Shown: positions 40,983-49,818, numbered from the stretch's first letter. The stretch: 64,000 nt of DNA from UMGS1958 sp045542415 (GCA_045542415.1 JAZQKZ010000001.1:1-64000), one strand, 5' to 3'. Translations and numbers: made by a program. Notes: generated by a model not told the origin, from the letters alone.

Positions 40983-41731
40983 TGATAAGATTTGACGTGC
41001 TGACGCTTTTTCCCGAAATGCTTGAGGCGGTGCTTGGAAACAGCATAATAGGCCGTGCGGAGAATAACGGACTTATAGAAATGAACTTTATAAATATCCG
41101 TGATTTCACAACCAATAAGCACAGGAATGTGGATGCACCTCCGGCAAGCGGAGGCGGCGGAATGCTCATGCAGGTACAGCCGATTTACGATGCATATATG
41201 TCTGTGGCAGGAGAGCTACCGTATAAGCCACTGACAATATACATGTCGCCGCAGGGAAGGGTGTTTGACCAGCAATGTGCAATTGAGCTGTCAAAAACAG
41301 AAAATGAGCATATTGTGATTCTCTGCGGACACTATGAGGGTGTGGATCAGAGAGTGCTTGACGAGATTGTAGATATGGAAATCTCGGTGGGAGACTTTGT
41401 TCTCACAGGCGGAGAAATCCCGGCTATGGCGGTGATTGATGCTGTGTCAAGGCTTGTTCCCGGAGTGCTTGCAGAAGAGAAATCCTATGAGGATGAATCG
41501 CATTTTAACGGATTGCTTGAATATCCGCAATATACGAAACCAAGAGAATGGCACGGCAAGGAAATTCCGGAGATACTGCTTTCGGGGCATCATGCAAATA
41601 TAGTAGCATGGAAAAGACAGCAGTCGCTGATTAATACGTTGAAAAAGCGTCCTGATATGCTTGAAAAAGCAGAGCTTACCGAAAAGGATAAGAAGTTTTT
41701 AGAGGAATACAAAAGACAGCAAGAACAATAA
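40982..41731 (+). CDS. trmD: tRNA (guanine-37-N1)-methyltransferase TrmD
   Basis: A 249-residue SPOUT methyltransferase that methylates G37 next to the tRNA anticodon and prevents frameshifting. The trefoil knot that binds SAM is visible in ILCGHYEGVDQRV and ISVGDFVLTGGEIPAMAVID. The N-terminus MIRFDVLTLFPEM and RPDMLEKAELTEKDKKFL at the C-terminus fit the family. Its ATG shares one base with the rimM stop. The rplS gene that often follows trmD is absent; a hemolysin III-type gene follows instead. Confidence 0.95.
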   Translation: MIRFDVLTLFPEMLEAVLGNSIIGRAENNGLIEMNFINIRDFTTNKHRNVDAPPASGGGGMLMQVQPIYDAYMSVAGELPYKPLTIYMSPQGRVFDQQCAIELSKTENEHIVILCGHYEGVDQRVLDEIVDMEISVGDFVLTGGEIPAMAVIDAVSRLVPGVLAEEKSYEDESHFNGLLEYPQYTKPREWHGKEIPEILLSGHHANIVAWKRQQSLINTLKKRPDMLEKAELTEKDKKFLEEYKRQQEQ

Positions 41732-41755
41732 TTGTATTCAAAAAGGAGGAATAAT

Positions 41756-42394
41756 ATGTCAAAGAAGCCATATACATTGGGTGAGGAAATATTTAACTCT
41801 GTAACGCATGGAGTGGGAACATTGCTTGCAATTGCCGGAATGGTGATACTGATAGTATTCTCGGCAATAAAAGGAGATGCGTGGGCAGTGGTATCAACAA
41901 GTATATACGGTGCAACGCTTATTATACTATATACAATGTCAACGCTGTATCATTCGCTTACAAATAATAAAGCAAAAAAGTTCTTCAGGATAATGGACCA
42001 TAACTCTATATTCCTGCTCATTGCAGGAACATATACTCCATATACGCTCGTGGCACTTCGCGGCGGTCTGGGCTGGACAATGTTCGGCATTGTATGGGCA
42101 GCAACGGTTATCGGAGTGATATTCAATTCCATCGACCTTGAAAAATTCAAGAAAGCATCACTTATCTGCTACATAGCAATGGGATGGGTAATAGTAGCGG
42201 CAATAAAACCGCTTGTTGCTGCATTATCGTCGTTATCGCTGCTGTTCCTGTTATTGGGTGGAATTTGCTATACAGGCGGAGTGGTATTCTATGCAATAAA
42301 AAAGATAAGATATTTCCATTCGGTATGGCACATTTTTGTGCTTGCAGGAAGTGTATTGCATTATTTTTCAATCCTGTTTATGATATTACAGTGA
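41756..42394 (+). CDS. Hemolysin III/PAQR family membrane protein
   Basis: A 212-residue protein with seven predicted membrane helices, of the PAQR/hemolysin III family. The metal-site residues typical of the family appear in EEIFNSVTHGVGTLLA, YHSLTNNKAKKFFRIMDHN and SVWHIFVLAGSVLHYF, with the expected histidines. Bacterial members are implicated in membrane lipid homeostasis; the hemolysin name is historical. The start at 41756 has AAGGAGG upstream. It ends 18 bases before the hairpin at 42413. Confidence 0.9.
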   Translation: MSKKPYTLGEEIFNSVTHGVGTLLAIAGMVILIVFSAIKGDAWAVVSTSIYGATLIILYTMSTLYHSLTNNKAKKFFRIMDHNSIFLLIAGTYTPYTLVALRGGLGWTMFGIVWAATVIGVIFNSIDLEKFKKASLICYIAMGWVIVAAIKPLVAALSSLSLLFLLLGGICYTGGVVFYAIKKIRYFHSVWHIFVLAGSVLHYFSILFMILQ

Positions 42395-42412
42395 AAAAGT
42401 AATACGGTCAAG

Positions 42413-42448
42413 ACCTCGTTACATATTTTGTAACGAGGTGATTTTTTT
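42413..42448 (+). terminator. Terminator hairpin whose 3' arm overlaps the sigK ribosome site
   Basis: A perfect 11-bp stem (ACCTCGTTACA with TGTAACGAGGT), 5-base loop and a run of seven T: a textbook terminator for the upstream operon. The sigK start codon follows the T run at once, and its only ribosome site, GAGGTG (42435-42440), lies in the 3' arm and next base. Confidence 0.85.
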
Positions 42449-43144
42449 ATGCTTTTATTTGCATTTTTTACTGAATGGATTAACGCCGCACTGCTGCTGT
42501 GCGGTTATGTGAGTACAGGAGCGTCATTCCCGAAGGCATTGAGCCGTGAGGAGGAAGAAAAATATCTGAGCCTATACATAAATGAGGGCGATATGAAAGC
42601 GAAAAATATACTTATAGAGCATAACCTCAGGCTTGTTGCGCACATTGCTAAGAAGTATGCAGATGAAAGAAACAATGAGGATCTGATATCAATAGGAACA
42701 ATAGGTCTGATTAAGGGGATAAATACCTACAGACCGGATAAGGCAAAAAAGCTTTCAAGCTATATTTCACGCTGTGCGGAGAATGAGATACTGATGTATT
42801 TAAGGGCTACCAAAAAGCTTGGTGCGGAGGTATCTATGGACGAAAGCATAGGTACGGATAAAGAGGGCAATTCAATGACAATTGCAGATATTCTGATGAC
42901 AGATGAAGAGGAAATCCCCGATAAGATAACAAAAAAGCTTGACGCAAAGCGTCTGTATGATGCAATGATGAAAGTACTTACACCGCAGGAGAAAAAAATA
43001 ATGCTGTGGCGTTACGGACTGGGAGAAACCAGGAAACGCACACAGCAGGAAATTGCTGATGAGCTTGGCATAAGTCGAAGCTATGTCAGTCGTATTGAAA
43101 CACGCTGCTTAAAAAAGCTTGCGAAAGAAATGGGGTCAAGGTAA
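42449..43144 (+). CDS. sigK: RNA polymerase sporulation sigma factor SigK
   Basis: A 231-residue sigma-70 family factor of the SigK/SigE sporulation group that directs late mother-cell gene expression. The N-terminal hydrophobic stretch LLFAFFTEWINAALLLCGYV resembles the pro-sequence removed by SpoIVFB in Bacillus. Region 2 reads IEHNLRLVAHIAKKY, EDLISIGTIGLIKGINTY and LSSYISRCAENEILMYLR; region 4 reads YGLGETRKRTQQEIADELGISRSYVSRIE. The gene is intact, not split by a skin element. GAGGTG 8 bases upstream is in a hairpin. The 3' end overlaps the convergent tmcAL gene by nine bases. Confidence 0.93.
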   Translation: MLLFAFFTEWINAALLLCGYVSTGASFPKALSREEEEKYLSLYINEGDMKAKNILIEHNLRLVAHIAKKYADERNNEDLISIGTIGLIKGINTYRPDKAKKLSSYISRCAENEILMYLRATKKLGAEVSMDESIGTDKEGNSMTIADILMTDEEEIPDKITKKLDAKRLYDAMMKVLTPQEKKIMLWRYGLGETRKRTQQEIADELGISRSYVSRIETRCLKKLAKEMGSR

Positions 43145-44275
43145 AATAACGGGAGATTGAGTGTATTCACGTCCTGCCGGGGCGGGGGAGGCAGTTTTGC
43201 AGAGTGCCGCCGCTTCGGTTACACGGATTTCTGCCTCGAATATGGGATCGGAATTGAAATCCGCTGTTTTTGTTATTATAGGAAGAGATGATGTTTTCTT
43301 CATCATTTTAAGCACTTCTCTTCCAGTGGAATTCATACCCAATACACGGATATATGACGGAGGCAAGGAGCAAAGCTCGCCCGTAAGTCCCGTTACGGTA
43401 CTTAAAAGAATACGTCTTATCCTGCTCATGGTGTAGCGTTTTGATTTTACCGCTGCAGCGATTGCATCAAAGCCACTGTGGGCTTTTGCAGCGGATATAA
43501 TACGGTTTTCAAGCCCCTCGCTTACGTCATTTATTTTTGCAAGCTCTACGGGAGATATTGTACGCAGTAAATATGTCAGGACATTATCAAGTGCCGAAAC
43601 CGAATATACATCAAACTCACTTTCGGGAACGTATGCCGATATATCTTTGCCGGAATTTATCAATTCTCGTGCTGCGGTCGCAGAAATAACGCTGCCGGTG
43701 ATTTCTGTGCTGTGGAAATCGTTGGTTCGCTCAATTGTAAACGGTTTTATGGAGCTGCCTGTATAAATCAAAGCACGAAGATACTCTACAGCTAATATAT
43801 TATTGGGCTTTGATAAAATATCGGCATCTATAAGCCCCTCATACGCTTTTGAACGTGCGGCGGGGTAGCTCAATCCTGAGGCGGTCAGTGAACGGATGTG
43901 TTCTGATACTTCTTCAGGCTCATCTTCAAGCAGGTGTGCTGCCATTTTCAGCTCATCAAGCTTTCCGCTTTCCGAACCAAAAGCAAGATGACTTACAACT
44001 CCGGTTGCATTTAATGTTGAAATTGCACCGTATGCAAATTTCTGTGCAGTGTTCAAAGCATATATTGCAGGCAACTCAAGTACAAGGTCGGCACCGTGAA
44101 GCAATGCCGCACGGGTGCGGGTATGTTTGTCAGTGATTGCGATATCTCCTCTTTGAACTGCATTACCGCTCATGATTACGACGGTGGCATCGGAGTGCTT
44201 TTTTATTTCACTTAAAATATACTTATGTCCGTTATGAAACGGATTAAACTCAGCAATCAGACCGAAAATATTCAT
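43136..44275 (-). CDS. tmcAL: tRNA(Met) cytidine acetate ligase TmcAL (YlbM)
   Basis: A 379-residue nucleotidyltransferase-fold enzyme that forms N4-acetylcytidine at the wobble position of elongator tRNA(Met) using acetate and ATP. The start GLIAEFNPFHNGHKY contains the HxGH ATP motif; MSGNAVQRGDIAI, LELPAIYALNTAQKFA and FGSESG are the family blocks. Length fits (about 380-400). AAGGAG lies upstream of the start. It is monocistronic and convergent with sigK. Confidence 0.92.
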   Translation of the reverse strand: MNIFGLIAEFNPFHNGHKYILSEIKKHSDATVVIMSGNAVQRGDIAITDKHTRTRAALLHGADLVLELPAIYALNTAQKFAYGAISTLNATGVVSHLAFGSESGKLDELKMAAHLLEDEPEEVSEHIRSLTASGLSYPAARSKAYEGLIDADILSKPNNILAVEYLRALIYTGSSIKPFTIERTNDFHSTEITGSVISATAARELINSGKDISAYVPESEFDVYSVSALDNVLTYLLRTISPVELAKINDVSEGLENRIISAAKAHSGFDAIAAAVKSKRYTMSRIRRILLSTVTGLTGELCSLPPSYIRVLGMNSTGREVLKMMKKTSSLPIITKTADFNSDPIFEAEIRVTEAAALCKTASPAPAGREYTQSPVILP

Positions 44276-44305
44276 TACTACACTCCTTTTCTATAAGATG
44301 ATACT

Positions 44306-44334
44306 ATTATAGCACATTTTATTGGGTTTAACAA
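44306..44334 (-). promoter_or_regulatory. Sigma-A promoter of tmcAL
   Basis: Minus strand TTGTTA (44334-44329), 17-base spacer ending GTGC (extended -10), TATAAT (44311-44306). Confidence 0.78.
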
Positions 44335-44393
44335 CGTTTTTTTGGCGAATTAATAAATCTGTCAAATAATTTAGGAATAATGGAAGAAATCTA

Positions 44394-44422
44394 TTGACAA
44401 AATAGGAAAGATAGAGTAAAAT
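44394..44422 (+). promoter_or_regulatory. Sigma-A promoter of the nifS-nifU operon
   Basis: TTGACA (44394-44399), 17-base spacer, TAAAAT (44417-44422). The expected start near 44429 lies next to a perfect inverted repeat. Confidence 0.75.
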
Positions 44423-44433
44423 ATATACTGTAG

Positions 44434-44459
44434 AACATATGAATAATTGTTCATATGTT
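44434..44459. promoter_or_regulatory. Candidate operator: 10-bp inverted repeat in the nifS leader
   Basis: AACATATGAA and TTCATATGTT form a perfect inverted repeat with a 6-base spacer, immediately after the expected transcription start. It could bind a dimeric repressor (an Rrf2/IscR-type factor would fit the genes) or form a 5' RNA hairpin. No regulator gene is adjacent. Confidence 0.5.
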
Positions 44460-44487
44460 AAAATAAGTAGTGACAGGAGATGACATA

Positions 44488-45687
44488 GTGAGCAGAACTG
44501 TATATATGGATAATAACGCGACAACGTGTGTAAAGCCGGAGGTTGTTGAGGCGATGCTACCGTATTTTACTCAGGTTTGGGGAAATGGTTCATCAAAGTT
44601 TTATGACCTGGGCAATGATGCAATAGCTGCAATGGCAAAGCTTCGAGAGAGTGTTGCGGAAAATATCGGCGCTGCAAAAGCTAATGAGATATATTTCACC
44701 GGCTCAGGCTGTGAGGCGGATAACTGGGCAATAAAGGGTATTGCCTATGCACACGCAAAGAAAGGTAATCATATTATTACAAGTAAAATAGAGCATCATG
44801 CGATTCTTAATGCCTGTGCATTTTTAGAGAAGCAGGGCTTTGAGGTTACCTATATGGATGTTGACAGCGAGGGCAGGGTTGATCCTGCGGCTGTTGAAGC
44901 GGCAATAACCGATAAGACTATACTTATAAGCATAATGACAGCAAATAATGAAATCGGAACAATCGAGCCGATAAAGGAAATTGCGGAGATTGCTAAAAAG
45001 CACAAGGTAATAATGCATACCGATGCTGTACAGGCTATCGGTCATATGCCGATAAACGTGCAGGATTTAGGCGTTGATATGCTTTCGTTATCAGCACATA
45101 AATTTCACGGTCCCAAGGGTGTGGGCGTGCTTTATATAAGAAACGGTGTCAAGATTGAAAATCTTATTCACGGAGGCGGTCAGGAGAGAGGCAAGCGTGC
45201 TGCAACGGAAAATCTTGCAGGCATGGCAGGACTTGCCAAGGCTCTTGAAATTGCAGTGAGAGATCTTGATGAGAATATGAGAATAATGACACAAAAACGT
45301 GACAGACTCATAAATGGAATCCGTAAAGCAATTCCCTATTGCCGTCTGAACGGTCCTGAGAATGAGGGGAGAATGTGTAATAATGTCAATTTCTCATTCC
45401 AATATATTGAGGGAGAATCAATTCTGATGCTCCTTAATATGTACGGAATTGCGGCATCAAGCGGAAGTGCGTGTGCGTCAGGTTCTCTTGACCCGTCGCA
45501 TGTACTGCTATCAATCGGACTGCCGCACGAGATTGCACACGGTTCATTGAGATTAAGTATCGGCGAGGATACAACCGATGAGGAAATTGACTATGTTTTA
45601 GAGACACTTCCTCCGATAGTAAGAAGACTCAGGGAAATGTCACCGTTATTTGAGGACATTCTCCATGAAGAACAGAAAAACAACTGA
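44488..45687 (+). CDS. nifS: Cysteine desulfurase NifS/IscS
   Basis: A 399-residue PLP enzyme that releases sulfur from cysteine for iron-sulfur cluster assembly. VYMDNNATTCVKPEV opens the fold; SKIEHHAILNAC, HTDAVQAIGHMPI and LSAHKFHGPKGVG (Schiff-base lysine) follow; SSGSACASGSLDPSHVL carries the active-site cysteine loop of the group I (IscS/NifS) type. Start is GTG at 44488 with AGGAG 8 bases upstream. The NifU scaffold gene follows by 18 bases. The longer frame from 44470 has no ribosome site. Confidence 0.95.
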   Translation: MSRTVYMDNNATTCVKPEVVEAMLPYFTQVWGNGSSKFYDLGNDAIAAMAKLRESVAENIGAAKANEIYFTGSGCEADNWAIKGIAYAHAKKGNHIITSKIEHHAILNACAFLEKQGFEVTYMDVDSEGRVDPAAVEAAITDKTILISIMTANNEIGTIEPIKEIAEIAKKHKVIMHTDAVQAIGHMPINVQDLGVDMLSLSAHKFHGPKGVGVLYIRNGVKIENLIHGGGQERGKRAATENLAGMAGLAKALEIAVRDLDENMRIMTQKRDRLINGIRKAIPYCRLNGPENEGRMCNNVNFSFQYIEGESILMLLNMYGIAASSGSACASGSLDPSHVLLSIGLPHEIAHGSLRLSIGEDTTDEEIDYVLETLPPIVRRLREMSPLFEDILHEEQKNN

Positions 45688-45705
45688 TTGAAAGGAAATA
45701 TTAAA

Positions 45706-46098
45706 ATGGCTTACAGTGAAAAGGTAATGGATCACTTCATGCACCCGAGAAATGTGGGTGAAATTGAGGACGCAAATGCAGTCGGTCAGGTAGGCAATGC
45801 AAAGTGCGGCGATATCATGAAGATTTATATGGATATACAGGATAACGTAATACAGGACGTAAAGTTCAAGACCTTCGGCTGCGGTGCGGCAATTGCAACA
45901 AGCTCAATGGCAACAGAGATGGTTAAGGGAAAGACTGTTGAAGAGGCACTTGCACTTACCAACCGTGCGGTAATGGAGGCTCTTGAGGGACTTCCGCCGG
46001 AAAAGGTTCACTGCTCGGTGCTTGCTGAGGAGGCAATTCATTCGGCAATTGATGACTATAAGAAAAGACTCTCTGATGATACAATTCAGCTCAATTAA
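45706..46098 (+). CDS. nifU: Iron-sulfur cluster scaffold protein NifU/IscU
   Basis: A 130-residue scaffold on which clusters are built with sulfur from the desulfurase encoded upstream. The three conserved cysteines are in NAKCGDIMK, FGCGAAIA and HCSVLAEEA. It is an N-terminal-domain-only NifU, the usual clostridial form. The start at 45706 follows AAAGGA; 45688 is rejected. It forms a minimal ISC operon with nifS, without hscAB or fdx. Confidence 0.94.
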   Translation: MAYSEKVMDHFMHPRNVGEIEDANAVGQVGNAKCGDIMKIYMDIQDNVIQDVKFKTFGCGAAIATSSMATEMVKGKTVEEALALTNRAVMEALEGLPPEKVHCSVLAEEAIHSAIDDYKKRLSDDTIQLN

Positions 46099-46121
46099 GG
46101 CAGTTGAAAGGGTGAGATAAT

Positions 46122-46907
46122 ATGAAATTGGGATTTATCGGCTGCGGAAATATGGCATCGGCTATAATCGGCGGAATAATCAAATCGGGCTTGTATGAGG
46201 CAAAGGACATAATTGCTTCAGATAAAGCAGACCTTAGTGAAAAAGAAAAGACACTGGGAATTAATACAACATCTGACAACAAAAAAGCGGCGTCGGCAGA
46301 GCTGGTAATGCTTTGTGTAAAGCCTGCTTTTATATATGACGTCATTGAGGAAATCAGGGACAGCATAAATGAAGATACTTTGATAATATCAATCGCAGCA
46401 GGACAGTCAATAGATAAACTCTTGGCTGCTTTTGGTAAGCAGGTTAAGATAGTTCGTGTTATGCCGAATACTCCTGCACTTGTTGGTGAGGGAATGGCGG
46501 CAATATCTCATAATGCAAGCGTAAATGATGAAGAGGTTCACAGAGTAATAGAGATTTTTGAGAGCTGCGGCAAGGCAGAGACCGTGAGTGAACATCTTAT
46601 GGATGCAGTTACTGCGGTAAGCGGCTCATCGCCTGCGTATGTGTTTATGTTTATTGAGGCGATGGCAGATGCGGCTGTAAGAGCGGGTATGCCAAGGGAT
46701 AAAGCATATACCTTTGCGGCACAGGCAGTCAAGGGCAGTGCGCAGATGGTGCTTGAAACCGGAATACATCCGGGAGTACTTAAGGATCAGGTGTGTTCAC
46801 CGTCAGGAACGACGATTGAAGCGGTGGCAGTGCTTGAGGAAAAGGGCATGAGAAGTGCGGTGTTGGATGCAATGCATGCATGTGTCGAAAAATCACGAAA
46901 AATGTAA
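46122..46907 (+). CDS. proC: Pyrroline-5-carboxylate reductase
   Basis: A 261-residue enzyme for the last step of proline synthesis, reducing pyrroline-5-carboxylate with NAD(P)H. The Rossmann motif is LGFIGCGNMASAIIGG; VRVMPNTPALVGEGM and SGSSPAYVFMFIEAMADAAV are family signatures; SPSGTTIEAVAVLEEKGMR closes the dimer domain. It lies 23 bases after nifU and ends at a terminator, so it may be read with the nifS-nifU operon. Confidence 0.95.
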   Translation: MKLGFIGCGNMASAIIGGIIKSGLYEAKDIIASDKADLSEKEKTLGINTTSDNKKAASAELVMLCVKPAFIYDVIEEIRDSINEDTLIISIAAGQSIDKLLAAFGKQVKIVRVMPNTPALVGEGMAAISHNASVNDEEVHRVIEIFESCGKAETVSEHLMDAVTAVSGSSPAYVFMFIEAMADAAVRAGMPRDKAYTFAAQAVKGSAQMVLETGIHPGVLKDQVCSPSGTTIEAVAVLEEKGMRSAVLDAMHACVEKSRKM

Positions 46908-46915
46908 AATACAGT

Positions 46916-46949
46916 AAAACAGATGTCGTATATGCGTCATCTGTTTTTT
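46916..46949 (+). terminator. Terminator after proC
   Basis: AAAACAGATG and CATCTGTTTT pair perfectly around a 12-base loop, followed by more T residues, 8 bases after the proC stop. Confidence 0.88.
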
Positions 46950-46965
46950 GCTTATAAAATAAATA

Positions 46966-46993
46966 AAGACGCCGGCAGCTATCCCGACGTCTT
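46966..46993 (-). terminator. Candidate terminator of the dgt transcript
   Basis: AAGACG and CGTCTT pair, extended by three more pairs past one mismatch, with an 8-base loop; on the minus strand TTTATTTATTTT follows. It lies 150 bases beyond the dgt stop; the interval is AT-rich without a gene. Confidence 0.6.
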
Positions 46994-47142
46994 CATTTAT
47001 ATGAATGTAACACTGTATCAAACAATGTTACACTTATTATACACCATAATTAAAAATATTTCAAGTATTATTTTGAATTTTTTTCAAAAAATTGAGTTTT
47101 TTTTGATGTGATTTATTGAATAAAGCAAAAAAACTTATAAAA

Positions 47143-48324
47143 TCACTTGAAATAAGATATATATTCTGCTCCGCAGTTTTCCTTAAAGAGATGATGGTAC
47201 AGATCGATAATATAATCATCTGTCATGCTGGCGATATAATCAGTGACAATATCATCAACAGTATCATCCTTTCCGTATTCGGGTATGTCACGGAAGCGGT
47301 TGCAGTGGTTGATATATTCAATGTGATGCTTGTAGATAACGGAATCGGTATTTCCGTCGATAAGGTCGCTTCTGAGTGCATCATATATACGGCCAAACAT
47401 CGGTCTGATAACCTCGTTATAGAGCTTATCCTGTTCGGGATTCTCGTATATATAAAGGTAATTCTCACGCTTGGCTGTTCTTAATGCATTAAAATACTCC
47501 TCGTCAAGCTTCAGGTACGGTTTATTTATGCTGTTATCTACAATATTTACTACAAGATTATTAATAATTGAAGCGTTAAAGCTTCCTAAAGGTCCTGTAC
47601 TGAAATCTCTGTGCGATGTAAGCAGTCCGAGCTTTTCGGCGTCCTGGCGGTCTTTTCCGATATATGCAATCATATCACAGATACGAACAACACAGCCCTC
47701 AAGAGTATTGGGAATGAGTGAGTCAATTGCCTCCTTGTCAGTGTAGCAACGCTCGATTTTCCTGTCAAATTCATCAAAGTCTGTGGTTGCAGACGGATAG
47801 TATTCCTTGAGTTCAAATTCTCCGTTATGGCAAAGGATGCCGTCAAGCGTCTGTAGGCTGAGATTGAGCTTGAATATTTTGTCAAGCACGCGTACGCTGT
47901 GGACATTATGATTAAAATATCTTCCGGTGTAGTGATTGTATATTTCGTTAAGAAAACGTTCACCTGCATGGCCGAACGGAGTATGACCAATGTCATGTCC
48001 TAAAGCGATTGCCTCAATTAAGTCAAGGTCAAGTCTGAGCATTCGTCCGATGTTGCGGGCAATGCGTGAGACAAGCTGAACATGGTAGGAACGGCGTGAA
48101 ATGTCGTCATTTTTACATAGTGAGAATACCTGTGTTTTATCCGAATAACGGTTATAGTAGGGGATATTCATAATCTTTTCCACATCACGGATAAAGGCAG
48201 GACGCCAAAGCAGTGCATTGTCGTGCGACGGATTCCTGCGGATTGCCGGATCGGAGTTGTCAAGATACTTGCCAAGAAGCTCCACGGTGTGCGGAGACGG
48301 TGCTATATATGGTGTTTTTTTCAT
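47143..48324 (-). CDS. dgt: Deoxyguanosinetriphosphate triphosphohydrolase-like HD protein
   Basis: A 393-residue HD-domain dNTPase of the Dgt-like family, which hydrolyses dNTPs to deoxynucleosides and triphosphate. RRSYHVQLVSRIARNIGRML leads into the HD motif GHDIGHTPFGHAGE; further metal-site residues are in DGILCHNGE and VVRICDMIAYIGKD. It begins with RNPSHDNALLWRPAFIRD, the DNA/effector-binding part of the family. GGAGG lies 8 bases before the start. It is monocistronic, convergent with proC and divergent from the sortase locus. Confidence 0.9.
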   Translation of the reverse strand: MKKTPYIAPSPHTVELLGKYLDNSDPAIRRNPSHDNALLWRPAFIRDVEKIMNIPYYNRYSDKTQVFSLCKNDDISRRSYHVQLVSRIARNIGRMLRLDLDLIEAIALGHDIGHTPFGHAGERFLNEIYNHYTGRYFNHNVHSVRVLDKIFKLNLSLQTLDGILCHNGEFELKEYYPSATTDFDEFDRKIERCYTDKEAIDSLIPNTLEGCVVRICDMIAYIGKDRQDAEKLGLLTSHRDFSTGPLGSFNASIINNLVVNIVDNSINKPYLKLDEEYFNALRTAKRENYLYIYENPEQDKLYNEVIRPMFGRIYDALRSDLIDGNTDSVIYKHHIEYINHCNRFRDIPEYGKDDTVDDIVTDYIASMTDDYIIDLYHHLFKENCGAEYISYFK

Positions 48325-48351
48325 AAATACCTCCGGTTGATTGTTACATAT

Positions 48352-48380
48352 ATATTATTATATTTAACTGATTTTGTCAA
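48352..48380 (-). promoter_or_regulatory. Candidate promoter of dgt
   Basis: Minus strand TTGACA (48380-48375), 17-base spacer, TAATAT (48357-48352); the -10 matches only 4 of 6. Confidence 0.4.
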
Positions 48381-48473
48381 GTGTGAAGCGTTTATTGGAC
48401 AATTTATATAAAATATCGGAGTGTATGTAACAAAAATTTAAAATAAAAAATTGAATAAATTTAAAAAATAGTA

Positions 48474-48502
48474 GTGACAAAACAAAGACATTGTGCTATA
48501 AT
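48474..48502 (+). promoter_or_regulatory. Sigma-A promoter of the sortase locus
   Basis: GTGACA (48474-48479), 17-base spacer ending TGTGC (extended -10), TATAAT (48497-48502), 46 bases upstream of the first surface protein. Confidence 0.7.
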
Positions 48503-48548
48503 TATATAGTGTATAGTAATAAAATTGGATGGATTGTAGGTTGAGATA

Positions 48549-49784
48549 ATGAGGATTTTCCGAAAAACGGTAGCTGCGGTAATTATTACGGTAATGCTGT
48601 TTGCTTCCGTACCGGTCATGGCGGCTTCATCAACAGTATCGGTATCTGCCTCTGACGGCTTTGGAATAAGTTTTAAGAATTTTTTTGGCGGAGAGGTAGA
48701 AAAACCTATTGATGAAATAATATCGGGTATCGGCAGCGATGAACAACCGAAGAAAAATGTCAGCAGAGTAATTACGATAAAGAGTGAGAGTGAGGAGCTG
48801 ACAGAAACAGACATATACATAAGAGTAAGCTCGCACAATAAAGCTGCGGTGGAGAAATTTGACATAAAAATAGCAGATTCAGCAGGAAATACGATAGTAC
48901 CGTCAGAAATATATGCGAATGAAGCTACGGAAAATACAATGTATGTATCTGAGTATCATCTTGGAAGCTTCAATTGTGAAATGGCATCGGAAACAAGAGT
49001 ATATACCGTTATTGCGGATTGCTCGACGGATGTGGGAATAAGCATTGTTTCTGATACGCCCGGACATAACTCGGACGTAGCTGCAAAAGCGGTAAATACG
49101 GTTAAAAGGATAGGCGACGGAACAGGAAAAATTGCGCCCGGAGAATATCGTATAACCGTAGGCGGACAGCTGAAGATTGTCTCATCTGACGGAGAGGTAC
49201 TTTTGTTTAAGGCATCGGGCTGTAATGATGAATTGGTTCAGCTCAATAACGGTGACAGAGTGGAATATGGCATGATGCTGTATATGCAAAAGAGTTCATC
49301 ACGGAATTGGGATAAATACAGATTGCCGTTATATATCAATTCAATAATCCGGATGGCACCGGGCTATTATACGGAATTTCATAACGGTGAAATCCGTATA
49401 TATGATGAAAACGGAGCCTTGAAGCAGAGCAGAGCATCGGCATATTTCAAGGATTTTGATGCGTATATTCTCAATAGTGGAACGCTTTTATCGGAAGAAG
49501 CTTCTGTAAATACAGAGCCGGAAGAGAAAGCAGTGAAGCTTGAGAGAGATACCATATATACAGTAGGAAAAGAATTTGCACCCGGAACATATAAAGGAAC
49601 CGGAACCGGAATTGTCAGAGTGTATGACAGCTCCGGATATGCAAAGACTGTTATAAAGCTCAAAAAAGAAAATTCATCGGCAGAGGGTGTTGAAAGCTAT
49701 CTTTTCAAGCTTTCAGAGAATGAGACCTTTGTTGCCGAGGGTGATATAGAATTTAAAGCGTACAACAACGCTTCAGATAATTGA
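48549..49784 (+). CDS. Secreted protein of the sortase locus, with two GDG/PGxY repeat domains
   Basis: A 411-residue exported protein with signal peptide ending at VMAASS. Residues 30-175 form an N-terminal beta-rich domain shared with the next protein (SRVITIKSESEELTETDIYIRV). Two copies of a roughly 90-residue module follow: one from IGDGTGKIAPGEYRITV, one from EFAPGTYKGTGTGIVRVYDSSG; the latter ends LSENETFVAEGDIEFKAY. The next protein carries one copy. No sorting signal or C-terminal membrane helix is present, so it is probably released or bound to the anchored neighbour. I do not recognise a named family. The ribosome site is weak (GAG 5 bases upstream). Confidence 0.75.
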   Translation: MRIFRKTVAAVIITVMLFASVPVMAASSTVSVSASDGFGISFKNFFGGEVEKPIDEIISGIGSDEQPKKNVSRVITIKSESEELTETDIYIRVSSHNKAAVEKFDIKIADSAGNTIVPSEIYANEATENTMYVSEYHLGSFNCEMASETRVYTVIADCSTDVGISIVSDTPGHNSDVAAKAVNTVKRIGDGTGKIAPGEYRITVGGQLKIVSSDGEVLLFKASGCNDELVQLNNGDRVEYGMMLYMQKSSSRNWDKYRLPLYINSIIRMAPGYYTEFHNGEIRIYDENGALKQSRASAYFKDFDAYILNSGTLLSEEASVNTEPEEKAVKLERDTIYTVGKEFAPGTYKGTGTGIVRVYDSSGYAKTVIKLKKENSSAEGVESYLFKLSENETFVAEGDIEFKAYNNASDN

Positions 49785-49818
49785 TTTGTACGTTAAGTGC
49801 AAGAATGGAGGACGAAAA

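Noticed and set aside
46999..47040. GTAACACTG/CAATGTTAC imperfect inverted repeat downstream of proC
   Set aside because: One mismatch, AT-rich surroundings and no adjacent promoter; not enough to call an operator or terminator.
47116..47484. 122-residue frame opposite the 3' end of dgt
   Set aside because: No ribosome site; covers the conserved C-terminus of dgt.
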